Assembly: GCA_031553615.1 (NCBI GenBank)
Contig: JAVBLJ010000029.1
Coordinates: 35,327-99,326, forward strand
DNA: 64,000 nucleotides
Reading direction: 5' to 3'
Origin: WQXF01 sp031553615
Lineage (GTDB): Bacteria > Bacillota > Clostridia > Christensenellales > Aristaeellaceae
Shown here piece by piece: positions 42,875-51,273 of this stretch. Numbering within the stretch: position 1 is the first letter of the stretch; each line of letters starts with the position of its first letter. The translations under genes were made by a program, and so were the position numbers. A model generated the notes under the pieces. That model was not told the origin of the DNA and did not search any database. It saw only the letters and a list, made by a program, of their open reading frames with translations.

Positions 42875-45241
42875 ATGCAAAGGATTCCGGCGGAGTTTTT
42901 TCATGCACCGGTGCCGGGTGGCGGATTCGTGACCGGCTTCGTGTTCCATCCGGCGTGCCCCGGAGTGCTCTATGCGCGCACCGACATCGGCGGGGTCTAT
43001 CGGTTCGATTTTGCGGGCAACGCGTGGGTCAGCCTGTGCGACGCGGTGCCGCACACCGAGCGCTGGGAGACCTTTCCGCTCAGCCTCGCGCTGGATGGAA
43101 GCGATCCCGACCGGCTCTATATCGCCGCCGGGGATCGCCATACCAATCGGCTTATGGTCTCGCGGGATCGGGGCGCGCACTTTGCGCACTTCGATATCCC
43201 GGCGGCGATCCATGGCAACGCCCCAGGGCGGGGCACGGGGGAGCGGCTCTTCGTTTCAGAAAGCGCGCCCGATACCCTCTATTTCGCCAGCCAGTCGGAG
43301 GGCCTGTTGAAAACCATGGACGGCGGGCGCACCTGGGAAAAGCGCACCGTCTGCGGCGAGACCAACCTGACGCTTTGCTTTTTCCATCCGCAAAACGAGC
43401 GGGTGATCGTGGTGGGCACCAATGGCGAGCACAACCGAACCGGGGAACGCACGCGCGGCCCCTCGCTCTACCTCTCCCGCGATGGCGGCGAGACCTTCGC
43501 ACCCCTGCCCGGCCAGCCCGCGCCTCTCGCCGATCCCCGGGCCTCCCATGCGGGCTATATGGCGCAGCGCGCGGCCTTTGCGGATGGGTATCTCTACGTG
43601 ACCCTGAACATGCCCGGCGACTGCTGGCGGGGCTTCGATAGCTACGCTTGCGATACCGGCTCCGCCTTCGATGGCGCGCTGTTGCGCTATGCGCTCTCCG
43701 CCGCCGGGGAGGTGCTGGAGGTGCGCGACCTGACGCCGCATGGCTTCGCCGATCCGGCCTGTCCGGCGCGCAAGCTGGGCTGCGGTCTATCGGGCATTTG
43801 CGCCGATGCGGCCAGACCGGGCGTGCTGGCGATGGCCACCATCTGCGGCGGCGCGGGCGACACTGTGTACCATACCGCCGATGGCGGCGAGACCTGGACG
43901 CCCATCCTCCAGGGGCTTTCGGTGGGGCACATCGATTTCACCGTGCCGTACATGAAGCCGCCCTACAACGGCAATCACTCCATCGTGCACTGGATGGCCG
44001 ATTTAAAGATCGATCCCCACAACGGGGATTTTGCGCTGTTCACCACCGGCACCGGCATCTTTGCCACCCGGAACCTGACCGACGCGCTGCGCGGGGAGGT
44101 GGTGTCGTGGGAGCCGCTCTGCGCCGGGCTGGAGGAGACGGTGCACCTGAACGTATACAGTCCGCCCACCGGGCGTGTGCGGCTGCTGGACATCATTGGG
44201 GATTTGGGCGGTTTCGCGTTTGAGGACGTGCGGAAGCCCTGCGAGAATAGCTTCGCCGATGAGCGGGGCAATCGCTACATTACCTGCATGAATGCCGATT
44301 ATCGAGATGGCGCGTGCGCTCCGGTGTACGTGACCGCGCGGGGCAACTGGACGGGCAAGACGAAGGGCGGGCTGATCGTCTCCGAGGACGATTGCCGCAC
44401 CTGGACGCGGCTGCCCATGCCCACCGGGCTTTCGCGGCTGATCGACGGGCTGGCGCAGGCTATCGAGCGCCCGAACGTGAACGCGGGCTGGGTGGCGCTC
44501 TCCGCCGACGGGCGCACAGTGGTCTGGGGGGTGGCGCGCGAGTTTTCGCTGCCGATCCCCGCGCTGGTGTGGACGGAGGATCGCGGCGCGAGCTGGCACC
44601 GCTGCACCGTGCTGGATGGCGAGAGGCGGGCCATCGACGATCCCGAGCAGACGATCAAGGTGTTTGCCGACCGCGTGGATGCCCGCATCTTTTATGGCTT
44701 TGGCCAGCACGGCGCGCTGTTCGTGAGCCGCGATGGCGGCCACACCTTCGCCCAGCAGCCCGCCCCGCGCGGCTTCCCGGATTTTGACCCCACCGGCATC
44801 GATGGCCGCCAATGGTTCGAGATTCGCGCCGAGGCCTTTGCGCGGGGCGTGCTGTACTGCGCCGCGCGGGAGCACGGTCTCTTCCGGCTGCGCTACAATG
44901 AGAAGAGCGGTGCGGCGCGCGGCGCGCAGGGCTCGTCAATTCCGCCCGATTCGTTTCAGGCGGAGCGCATCTCCGCGCCGGGCGATACGGTGTTCCGCGT
45001 CGGCTTGGGCAAAGCGCGGGAGGCGCGAGGCCCGCAAGCGCTGTACGTGAACGCGATCATCGGCGGGGAGTACGGCTTCTACGCCTCCTTCGACGAAGGC
45101 GGCAGCTGGGATCGCATCGGCGACGACGCGCACCTCTTCGGCGACATCCGCTCGATCGCGGGCGATCCGCGCACCTTTGGGCGGTTCTACATCGCCACCG
45201 GATCGCGGGGTGTGCTGTGCGGCGATTTACGGATAGACTAA
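42875..45241 (+). CDS. GH74-like double seven-bladed propeller glycosidase, cytosolic
   Basis: A 788-residue protein. GGGFVTGFVFHP and LYARTDIGGVYRFD at the start are close to GH74 (xyloglucanase/oligoxyloglucan hydrolase) signatures, giving catalytic Asp37; the second acid is Asp443 in IIGDLGGF. Repeated turns such as SRDRGAHF, TADGGETWTP and SRDGGHTF are propeller Asp-boxes. GH74 members cut beta-1,4-glucan backbones with side chains. Most are secreted, but this one has no signal peptide and starts directly with the barrel, so it would act on imported oligosaccharides. Exact substrate uncertain. Confidence 0.82.
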   Translation: MQRIPAEFFHAPVPGGGFVTGFVFHPACPGVLYARTDIGGVYRFDFAGNAWVSLCDAVPHTERWETFPLSLALDGSDPDRLYIAAGDRHTNRLMVSRDRGAHFAHFDIPAAIHGNAPGRGTGERLFVSESAPDTLYFASQSEGLLKTMDGGRTWEKRTVCGETNLTLCFFHPQNERVIVVGTNGEHNRTGERTRGPSLYLSRDGGETFAPLPGQPAPLADPRASHAGYMAQRAAFADGYLYVTLNMPGDCWRGFDSYACDTGSAFDGALLRYALSAAGEVLEVRDLTPHGFADPACPARKLGCGLSGICADAARPGVLAMATICGGAGDTVYHTADGGETWTPILQGLSVGHIDFTVPYMKPPYNGNHSIVHWMADLKIDPHNGDFALFTTGTGIFATRNLTDALRGEVVSWEPLCAGLEETVHLNVYSPPTGRVRLLDIIGDLGGFAFEDVRKPCENSFADERGNRYITCMNADYRDGACAPVYVTARGNWTGKTKGGLIVSEDDCRTWTRLPMPTGLSRLIDGLAQAIERPNVNAGWVALSADGRTVVWGVAREFSLPIPALVWTEDRGASWHRCTVLDGERRAIDDPEQTIKVFADRVDARIFYGFGQHGALFVSRDGGHTFAQQPAPRGFPDFDPTGIDGRQWFEIRAEAFARGVLYCAAREHGLFRLRYNEKSGAARGAQGSSIPPDSFQAERISAPGDTVFRVGLGKAREARGPQALYVNAIIGGEYGFYASFDEGGSWDRIGDDAHLFGDIRSIAGDPRTFGRFYIATGSRGVLCGDLRID

Positions 45242-45242
45242 T

Positions 45243-45300
45243 GCAAATAAGCCAGTAAGCCAATAACGGCAATGATACCAACAACGGCAATGATACTTCG
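45243..45300 (+). repeat. Tandem repeats after the GH74-like gene
   Basis: Three 8-bp units GCAAATAA, GCCAGTAA and GCCAATAA (45243-45266) each end in TAA and fall in three frames. They run into two 18-bp units beginning AACGGCAATGATAC (45265-45300). Confidence 0.7.
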
Positions 45301-45315
45301 AGAGGGAGGCATCCC

Positions 45316-47064
45316 ATGGGCGCATATCAACAGTTCAAAACGGTGATTTACTGCCACGCGGGGTCGATGGAGCATATCACGGAGGAGGAGCTGCGCGCGC
45401 AGATTGCTTTCTTTCAAAAGTATGTTGAAGTGGACAAGGTGTACCTGGAGCCCTACCGCGACGACAGGCTGATTTCTCGGGAGCAGCTGCACCGGCTCAA
45501 GCGCGTGTTTGCGGAGGCGGGTATCGAAACTGCGGGAGGCATCACCACCACCATCGGCGATATCACCGAGGCTGACCGCGACCGGCAGCGCATCTTTCAC
45601 GTCTTTTGCTACAGTGCGCCCCACATGCGGGAGCGCCTGAAGGAGATCGTCACCTTCATCGCATCGGAGTTCGATGAGATCATCATCGACGATTTTTACT
45701 TCACCAATTGCACCTGCGACGATTGTCGGCGCGCCAAGGGCGACCGTTCGTGGGAGGCGTTCCGGCTGGAGCTGATGGCCGAGGTCAGCCAAAACCTGGT
45801 CATCGCCCCGGCGCGCGAGGTCAACCCGAATATCCGCCTGACCATCAAGTATCCAAACTGGATGGAATCCTATCAGGAAACGGGCTACAACCCCGGCGTG
45901 CAGAAGGATCAGTTCGATAGCGTGTATACCGGCACCGAGAACCGGCATCCGCGCCACACCAACCAGCACCTGCCGCGCTACAAGAGCTATTCGCTGATGC
46001 GCTACATGGAGAACCTGGCCCCGGGCCGCAATGGCGGCGGTTGGTTCGATCCGTTCCAGTGCTATCCCATCGATTGCTACCTGGAGCAAATGTACCTTAC
46101 GGTGCTCTCCCGCCCCCGCGAAGTGATGATGTTCTGCTGGGCGGCGCTCTATCAAAACAAGGTGATCACGCCCATGGGCTTCCAGCTGCACCGGCTCGAT
46201 GCGCTGATGGGGCAGGCGGGGAAATGCCAGGGGCTGGCCACCTACATTCCGGTGAACGGGCAGGGCGAGGATCACTTGGAGGATTACCTGGGCATGTGCG
46301 GCATTCCGCTGGAATCCACGCCGGATTTCCCGGCCCATGCGCCCGCCCTGTTCCTGACCGTCGCCGCATTGCAGGATGCGCGGCTTGTGGAAAAGCTGGA
46401 GCGCTACGTGGCGGGGGGCGGCAAGGCGATCGTCACCAGCGGCTTTGTGCAGCAGGCGTTGCGCGAAGGCCGGGGCATGGAACAGATGACCTCGCTCCGC
46501 GATCGGGGCCGTCGCTTCGTTGCGGAGGAGTACATGGTGGAGGAGCGCGGCGCGCTATACCGCTGCGCTTACGTGAAGGCGCACCAAAGCGCGGGCTACC
46601 CGCTGCTGGAGAACCGCAACAACGCTACGTGGTGCATCATTTGCGCCATGCATGGCGATGAAAACTGCGGCCTGATGATGGAGGACACGTACGGAAAGGG
46701 CAAGCTTATCACCCTGGTGGTGCCCGACAATTACGCCGACCTGAAGCACTGGCCGCCCGAGGTGCTCACCCGCGTGCGCATGGAGATGAGCGAGGGCAAC
46801 TACGCCTACCTGGATGCGCCCAGTCAGCTGAGCCTGTTTACCTACGATAACGAAGCGTTCGCGCTCTATTCGTACACCGCCGATCTTTGCCAGCCCGAGG
46901 TGGTGCGCGTGCGCGTGAAGGGCGAGGCGGCATCGCTCACCGAGCTGGAGCACGGCAAAACGATAGAGCCGCTCCACGTGCGCGGCACGGAAACCGTGTT
47001 TGAGCTGGACACCTTGCCCGGCGAATTCCGCTTTTATCGTGTGAACCGGGGGAATCGCACGTAG
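45316..47064 (+). CDS. TIM-barrel hydrolase-like protein of unknown family
   Basis: A 582-residue cytosolic protein from ATG 45316 (GAGGGAGG before it). Residues about 1-330 look like a (beta/alpha)8 barrel; DEIIIDDFYFTNCTCDDCRRAKG combines a pair of acidic residues with a CxCDxC cluster that could bind zinc. Residues about 330-480 resemble an amidotransferase-like domain (LVEKLERYVAGGGKAIVTSG), and the tail is a beta domain. The same three-part order occurs in the protein at 38045, so the two are probably distant relatives. Position after the GH74-like gene suggests action on the same glycan. No GH number assigned. Confidence 0.65.
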   Translation: MGAYQQFKTVIYCHAGSMEHITEEELRAQIAFFQKYVEVDKVYLEPYRDDRLISREQLHRLKRVFAEAGIETAGGITTTIGDITEADRDRQRIFHVFCYSAPHMRERLKEIVTFIASEFDEIIIDDFYFTNCTCDDCRRAKGDRSWEAFRLELMAEVSQNLVIAPAREVNPNIRLTIKYPNWMESYQETGYNPGVQKDQFDSVYTGTENRHPRHTNQHLPRYKSYSLMRYMENLAPGRNGGGWFDPFQCYPIDCYLEQMYLTVLSRPREVMMFCWAALYQNKVITPMGFQLHRLDALMGQAGKCQGLATYIPVNGQGEDHLEDYLGMCGIPLESTPDFPAHAPALFLTVAALQDARLVEKLERYVAGGGKAIVTSGFVQQALREGRGMEQMTSLRDRGRRFVAEEYMVEERGALYRCAYVKAHQSAGYPLLENRNNATWCIICAMHGDENCGLMMEDTYGKGKLITLVVPDNYADLKHWPPEVLTRVRMEMSEGNYAYLDAPSQLSLFTYDNEAFALYSYTADLCQPEVVRVRVKGEAASLTELEHGKTIEPLHVRGTETVFELDTLPGEFRFYRVNRGNRT

Positions 47065-47084
47065 TGCGCAAAACCGTCGGCCTT

Positions 47085-47247
47085 ATACCAATTCCAATTA
47101 GGTTTTGCCAATAAGCCAGCGAGAGATTTTTCCGATCGGCTAGGAGTCCGAAGGAGGCGTAGCCAGCAGCTACGCTGACCGAGGCACGACAACGCCGATC
47201 GGTAAAAGATCCGCTGGATTGTGGCAAAACGTAGTTGGAATTGGTAT
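47085..47247 (+). mobile_element. 163-bp dispersed inverted-repeat element, copy 3
   Basis: Same unit as at 22160. In this copy the outer 13 bp are perfectly complementary (ATACCAATTCCAA with TTGGAATTGGTAT) and the inner CCGATCGGC/GCCGATCGG arms also match exactly. It lies between the stop of the preceding gene and that gene's apparent terminator. Confidence 0.88.
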
Positions 47248-47282
47248 CACGCGTGTGATTCGTACTTTGTGAATCAAGAAAG

Positions 47283-47316
47283 CAGACCCGGAGCATCATC
47301 CGGCGTCTGTTTTTTT
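47283..47316 (+). terminator. Terminator downstream of element copy 3
   Basis: CAGACCCGGA and TCCGGCGTCTG pair (one bulged C) around GCATCA, followed by seven T. Probably the original terminator of the gene ending at 47064. Confidence 0.85.
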
Positions 47317-47457
47317 GATTGTCAGTCGCTGGGCGCTGTGTTCCCTGACCTTTATACACGCCTGCATGATGCCCGCAAAACCGGGCCAAGCGGGAGCCCT
47401 TTCGGCAAAGCGGGCGGCATTCGTCAGGAGCGGACGCTCGCTGAATAATTATTCGTA
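47317..47457. other. Intergenic spacer with no recognised feature
   Basis: No gene, hairpin or repeat that I can support is seen between the terminator and the importer promoter. Confidence 0.5.
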
Positions 47458-47486
47458 TTGACAACTTGACCGTCAATTGATACGAT
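47458..47486 (+). promoter_or_regulatory. Promoter of the first CUT1 importer
   Basis: Perfect TTGACA (47458-47463), a 17-base spacer and TACGAT (47481-47486). The spacer contains TTGACCGTCAA (47466-47476), a small palindrome that could be an operator. Confidence 0.8.
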
Positions 47487-47576
47487 ATATCCAATCGAAA
47501 CCGTTTGATGTGTGTATATATTGCATAGAAACGGGCGATGCAAGCAAAGAATGCGGGCAAATGGGGAGGTGTTGGC

Positions 47577-50144
47577 ATGAAGGTGCGGTGGATATTGCTG
47601 GTTGTGCTTTTGGTATTGCTGGCCAGCCTGCTGCTTCCCTTTTTGGCGGTGTATCCCAATGCGGGGCTGCCCGCCGAGGTAGCCGCTGCCTTTCCCTCCC
47701 AGTGGACTGGGCTGGATTTGCTGGCCAAAGGGCAATCCGCGCTGCCGCTGCAGGCCATGCCGGAGCTGGCCGCGTTGCCCCTGCGTACTGGGCTCCTGCT
47801 GTGCGGCCTCTGCCTAGCGGCGCTGGGCGTGCTGTGTGCCTGCCTGCGCAAGCGCTGGTTTGCGCAGATCAGCCTAGCCTTGGGCGCGCTCGGCTTCGGG
47901 CTGCTGGTCGCCTACGCGTTCTATGCGCAGCAGGTGTCCGCCAGCATCCTCTTCAACGTAATGATCACCGCCAAATGGGCGGTATGGATTGCGCCGGTGA
48001 TGGCCGCCGCGTTGCTGGCCCTTGAGGTGGCCGCGGTGCGCGGTGTTCCGGCCTTGCCCCTGGGCGAGGAGGGATGGCGCGGGGTTTCGCTGGCGCTGTG
48101 CGTAGCGGCGCTGCTCCTGCTGCTTTTGCCCTTTGCACAGACGAGCGCGCCTGCGGGTCTGATGGCGCTGCCGCAGGAGGATGCGCTGCTGCAAATCAGC
48201 CAACCGGGCTGGCGGATGCTCTCCGCCCCTTCGCCGCTGCTCTCCCAGATAGCCTTGGAGCAGGGCGCGTTCGCCGATCCGGCGGCGTCGGGCTCCCTTG
48301 CGCTGCTTTCGCAGCTGAGCGGCAGCACAAAGCACATCAACAACCTGTTCCGAATCACCTCCCAGCGTACGCCGGATTACGGCCTGATGCTGTTTGGTGT
48401 GATCCTGCTGGCGGCGGGCTGTCTGCTGCATGCGATGCGCAAGGTGGATAAATGGTTCCCGGCCTGCCTGACCGCACTGGGTGCGGCTTTTGTGGGCGTT
48501 TCTACGGTGATGATGCTCACCACCGGCGAGGATTATCAGTTCATGGGCTCAGTGCAGCAGATGATGGCGCTGGGTCTTGGGTATTACACGGCGGTTCCGG
48601 TCTGCCTGGCGATGCTGGCCTGCCTTGCCGCCGCTGCATCGGTGCTGCGCGTGGTACGCTCCGATGTGCCGTACTTCAACAACCCCATTCCGAAAAAGCG
48701 GCAGATGCAGGCGGTGGCAGTCGCGCTCACGGTGGCCTCGCTGGCGCTGATCTGCGCGCCGGTGTTCTCCTTTGGCGTGTACGCTTCGGGCAAGGTCAAC
48801 CCGCAGAATCCCACGGTTTCCAAGGCGATGAGCGGGCTGGAGATGCTCACCTTCCGGCAGCCGGAGCAGCTGACGAAGCCGGTCGACCGCAAGGGCAAGC
48901 TGCTCTACGGCGAAACCGAGGCTTCCAACGGGTTCACCGCCGAATCGGCCTCCTCCGCCGTTTCCTCCGCGCTGACCAAGCTGAGCGTCCTCCTGCTGGG
49001 CGCGGCGCTCATCCTGCTTGCGGCGCTGCTCCTGCTCCTTTGGCGCAAGGCCCACAAGCGCGTTCCCATCGTGCTGCTGCTGAGCTCGGCGGTGCTGCTG
49101 GCGGCGGCCTCGTTCTGGGCGGGCTCCATCCTCCCGCGCGAGCTGGGCACGGCGGGCGCTCGCATACCGCTGTACTTCGCCATGGCCACCGCGCTGTTCG
49201 CCGCGTTCTTCACGGCGTTCCTGGATGTGGAAGCCCTGCCCAAGAAGTTCAAGCTGTTCCTGATGATGGTGCCCTTCCTGGGCTTTGTGCTGGTGTTTGC
49301 CTACCTGCCCCTGGCGGGCTGGCGCTATGCGTTCTACGATTTCCGTCTTGGCCTGCCGATGGATGCACAGCCCTACGTGGGGTTCAAGTGGTTTGCCCAG
49401 ATCGTTTCCAGCGAAGCGCAGCGGGCCGAAATTTTCCGCGTGCTGCGCAACACCTTCGCCATCAGCGGCATCAATCTGGCCACCAGCTGGATGCCGGTGG
49501 CGTTCGCCATCCTGCTTTCCGAAATCAAGACGCCGTGGTTCAAGAAATTCGCGCAGGTGTTTACCACCCTGCCCAACTTCATCAGCTGGGTGCTGGTGTT
49601 CTCCTTCGCGCTCACCATCTTCTCGCTGGATACCGGCGTGGTCAACCGCGTGGGGCTGGATTTGGGCCTGCTGAAGGAGCCGGTCGCGTGGCTGAACTCC
49701 AATGAGCATATCTGGATGAAGATGTGGCTGTGGAGCACGTGGAAGGGCCTAGGCTGGGGTGCGATCATGTACCTGGCGGCCATTGCGGGCATCGATCAGG
49801 AGCTGTACGAGGCCGCGCGCGTCGATGGCGCGGGCCGCTTCCGCCAGATACTGCACATCACCATCCCGGGCGTGCTGCCCACCTTCTTTGTGCTGCTGCT
49901 GCTCTCCATCTCCAACATCATCAACAACGGCATGGAGCAATACCTGGTGTTCCAAAATGCGATGAACAAATCGACCATCGAGGTGCTCGATCTCTACGTA
50001 TACAATATATCGCTGGGCTCGCGCAGCTCCACGACCATCTCGCTGGCCACCGCCATCGGCATCCTGAAATCGGTGGTATCCATCGTGCTGCTGTTCCTCG
50101 CCAATACGTTCAGCAAAGCGGTGCGGGGCGAATCCATCGTGTAG
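47577..50144 (+). CDS. LplB-type sugar permease with a large triplicated membrane extension
   Basis: An 855-residue protein from ATG 47577 (GGAGGT 6 bases before). Residues about 554-855 are a complete CUT1 permease: KLFLMMVPFLGFVLVFAYLPL, then the EAA loop with EAARVDGAGRFRQILHITIPG that contacts the ATPase. The first 553 residues are an added run of about twelve hydrophobic helices in three similar blocks starting near 1, 175 and 383. Each has a helix, an outer loop with G(L/W)x(L/M)L (WTGLDLLAKG, QPGWRMLSAP, MSGLEMLTFR) and three more helices. I do not recognise the extension. Pairs with the next permease and binding protein for oligosaccharide import. Confidence 0.85.
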   Translation: MKVRWILLVVLLVLLASLLLPFLAVYPNAGLPAEVAAAFPSQWTGLDLLAKGQSALPLQAMPELAALPLRTGLLLCGLCLAALGVLCACLRKRWFAQISLALGALGFGLLVAYAFYAQQVSASILFNVMITAKWAVWIAPVMAAALLALEVAAVRGVPALPLGEEGWRGVSLALCVAALLLLLLPFAQTSAPAGLMALPQEDALLQISQPGWRMLSAPSPLLSQIALEQGAFADPAASGSLALLSQLSGSTKHINNLFRITSQRTPDYGLMLFGVILLAAGCLLHAMRKVDKWFPACLTALGAAFVGVSTVMMLTTGEDYQFMGSVQQMMALGLGYYTAVPVCLAMLACLAAAASVLRVVRSDVPYFNNPIPKKRQMQAVAVALTVASLALICAPVFSFGVYASGKVNPQNPTVSKAMSGLEMLTFRQPEQLTKPVDRKGKLLYGETEASNGFTAESASSAVSSALTKLSVLLLGAALILLAALLLLLWRKAHKRVPIVLLLSSAVLLAAASFWAGSILPRELGTAGARIPLYFAMATALFAAFFTAFLDVEALPKKFKLFLMMVPFLGFVLVFAYLPLAGWRYAFYDFRLGLPMDAQPYVGFKWFAQIVSSEAQRAEIFRVLRNTFAISGINLATSWMPVAFAILLSEIKTPWFKKFAQVFTTLPNFISWVLVFSFALTIFSLDTGVVNRVGLDLGLLKEPVAWLNSNEHIWMKMWLWSTWKGLGWGAIMYLAAIAGIDQELYEAARVDGAGRFRQILHITIPGVLPTFFVLLLLSISNIINNGMEQYLVFQNAMNKSTIEVLDLYVYNISLGSRSSTTISLATAIGILKSVVSIVLLFLANTFSKAVRGESIV

Positions 50145-50159
50145 GTCGCGAACAGCATC

Positions 50160-50195
50160 GAAAAATCAACAGAAAATCCGAGCGAAAATCCAAAC
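50160..50195 (+). repeat. Three 12-bp tandem repeats between permease genes
   Basis: GAAAAATCAACA, GAAAATCCGAGC and GAAAATCCAAAC follow one another, 15 bases after the LplB-type stop and just before the next ribosome site. Confidence 0.6.
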
Positions 50196-50207
50196 AGAAG
50201 GGGGCGG

Positions 50208-51146
50208 ATGAAGGTGGCGGATCGTGTCGTTCCAACCGTGAGGCGCAAGCGTAAGCACTACTCAGCCATGGATGTCGTGTTCAACATCCTGAATTACGGC
50301 TTCTTCGTGCTGTTCACGTTCATTTGCATCTTTCCGTTTTACTACCTCCTGATCAACACCATTTCCGATAATCAGCTGGTGTCCTTGGGCCAGGTGCAGT
50401 TCTATCCCAAGGGCATTCAGTTCGAAAACTATATCCAGGTGTTCAAGATCGAGGGCCTCGCTTCGGCGGCGCTCACCTCGGTGCTGCGCACGGTGCTGGG
50501 CACCGGGTGGACCGTGCTGGGCAGCGCTTTCCTGGGCTACCTGGTCACCAAGCGGGAGATGTGGCACCGAACGCTGTTCTACCGGCTGATCGTCATCACG
50601 ATGTACTTCAACGCCGGGCTCATCCCTTGGTACATGAACATGCGCTCGCTGGGCTTTCTGGATAGCTTCTGGGCGTACGTGATCCCCGGCCTGGTCGCGC
50701 CGTACAACGTGATATTGGTCAAGACGTTCATCGAAAGCGTGCCCGCCTCGCTGGAGGAGAGCGCCGGCCTGGACGGCGCGGGGTATTTCACCAGCTTTAC
50801 GCGCGTCATCCTGCCGCTCATCACGCCCATCATCGCCACCCTGGCCATCTTCGGCGCGGTAGGGCATTGGAATAGCTTCGTCGATACCATGGTGCTCATG
50901 CCCGGCGGCAAGAACCTGACGCTGCAATACATCCTGTACAAATATCAAAGCGAGGCCTCCGCGCTGGCGGCGCTGATGCGCACCACGCAGGATTCCGCGT
51001 CGATCGCCAACCTGGCGACCAAGCAGACCGCGCTTTCGGTGAAGATGACGGTATCGATGGTGGTGGTCGCGCCCATATTGCTGGTATACCCGTATTTCCA
51101 GCGTTTCTTTGTAAAGGGCATCATGATCGGCGCGGTGAAGGGATAG
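50208..51146 (+). CDS. LplC-type sugar permease (CUT1)
   Basis: A 312-residue six-helix permease. NILNYGFFVLFTFICIFPFYYLL starts the first helix; the EAA-type loop is SLEESAGLDGAGYFTSFTRVILPL; it ends FFVKGIMIGAVKG, a typical LplC tail. Partner of the LplB-type protein upstream. No ATPase is encoded nearby, so a shared MsmK-type ATPase elsewhere is expected. Weak GGGGGCGG ribosome site; ATG 50208. Confidence 0.92.
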   Translation: MKVADRVVPTVRRKRKHYSAMDVVFNILNYGFFVLFTFICIFPFYYLLINTISDNQLVSLGQVQFYPKGIQFENYIQVFKIEGLASAALTSVLRTVLGTGWTVLGSAFLGYLVTKREMWHRTLFYRLIVITMYFNAGLIPWYMNMRSLGFLDSFWAYVIPGLVAPYNVILVKTFIESVPASLEESAGLDGAGYFTSFTRVILPLITPIIATLAIFGAVGHWNSFVDTMVLMPGGKNLTLQYILYKYQSEASALAALMRTTQDSASIANLATKQTALSVKMTVSMVVVAPILLVYPYFQRFFVKGIMIGAVKG

Positions 51147-51273
51147 CCCGCATTCTAAGCGCCCGTTTGATGGGAAAGGCTGCTTGGCTTGGTGACTGCT
51201 TGATAGGGAAGGCTGCTTGATTTCGAAGTATTCGGCTTGCTGGCCGATACGAATATGAAGAGGAGGATTTTTC

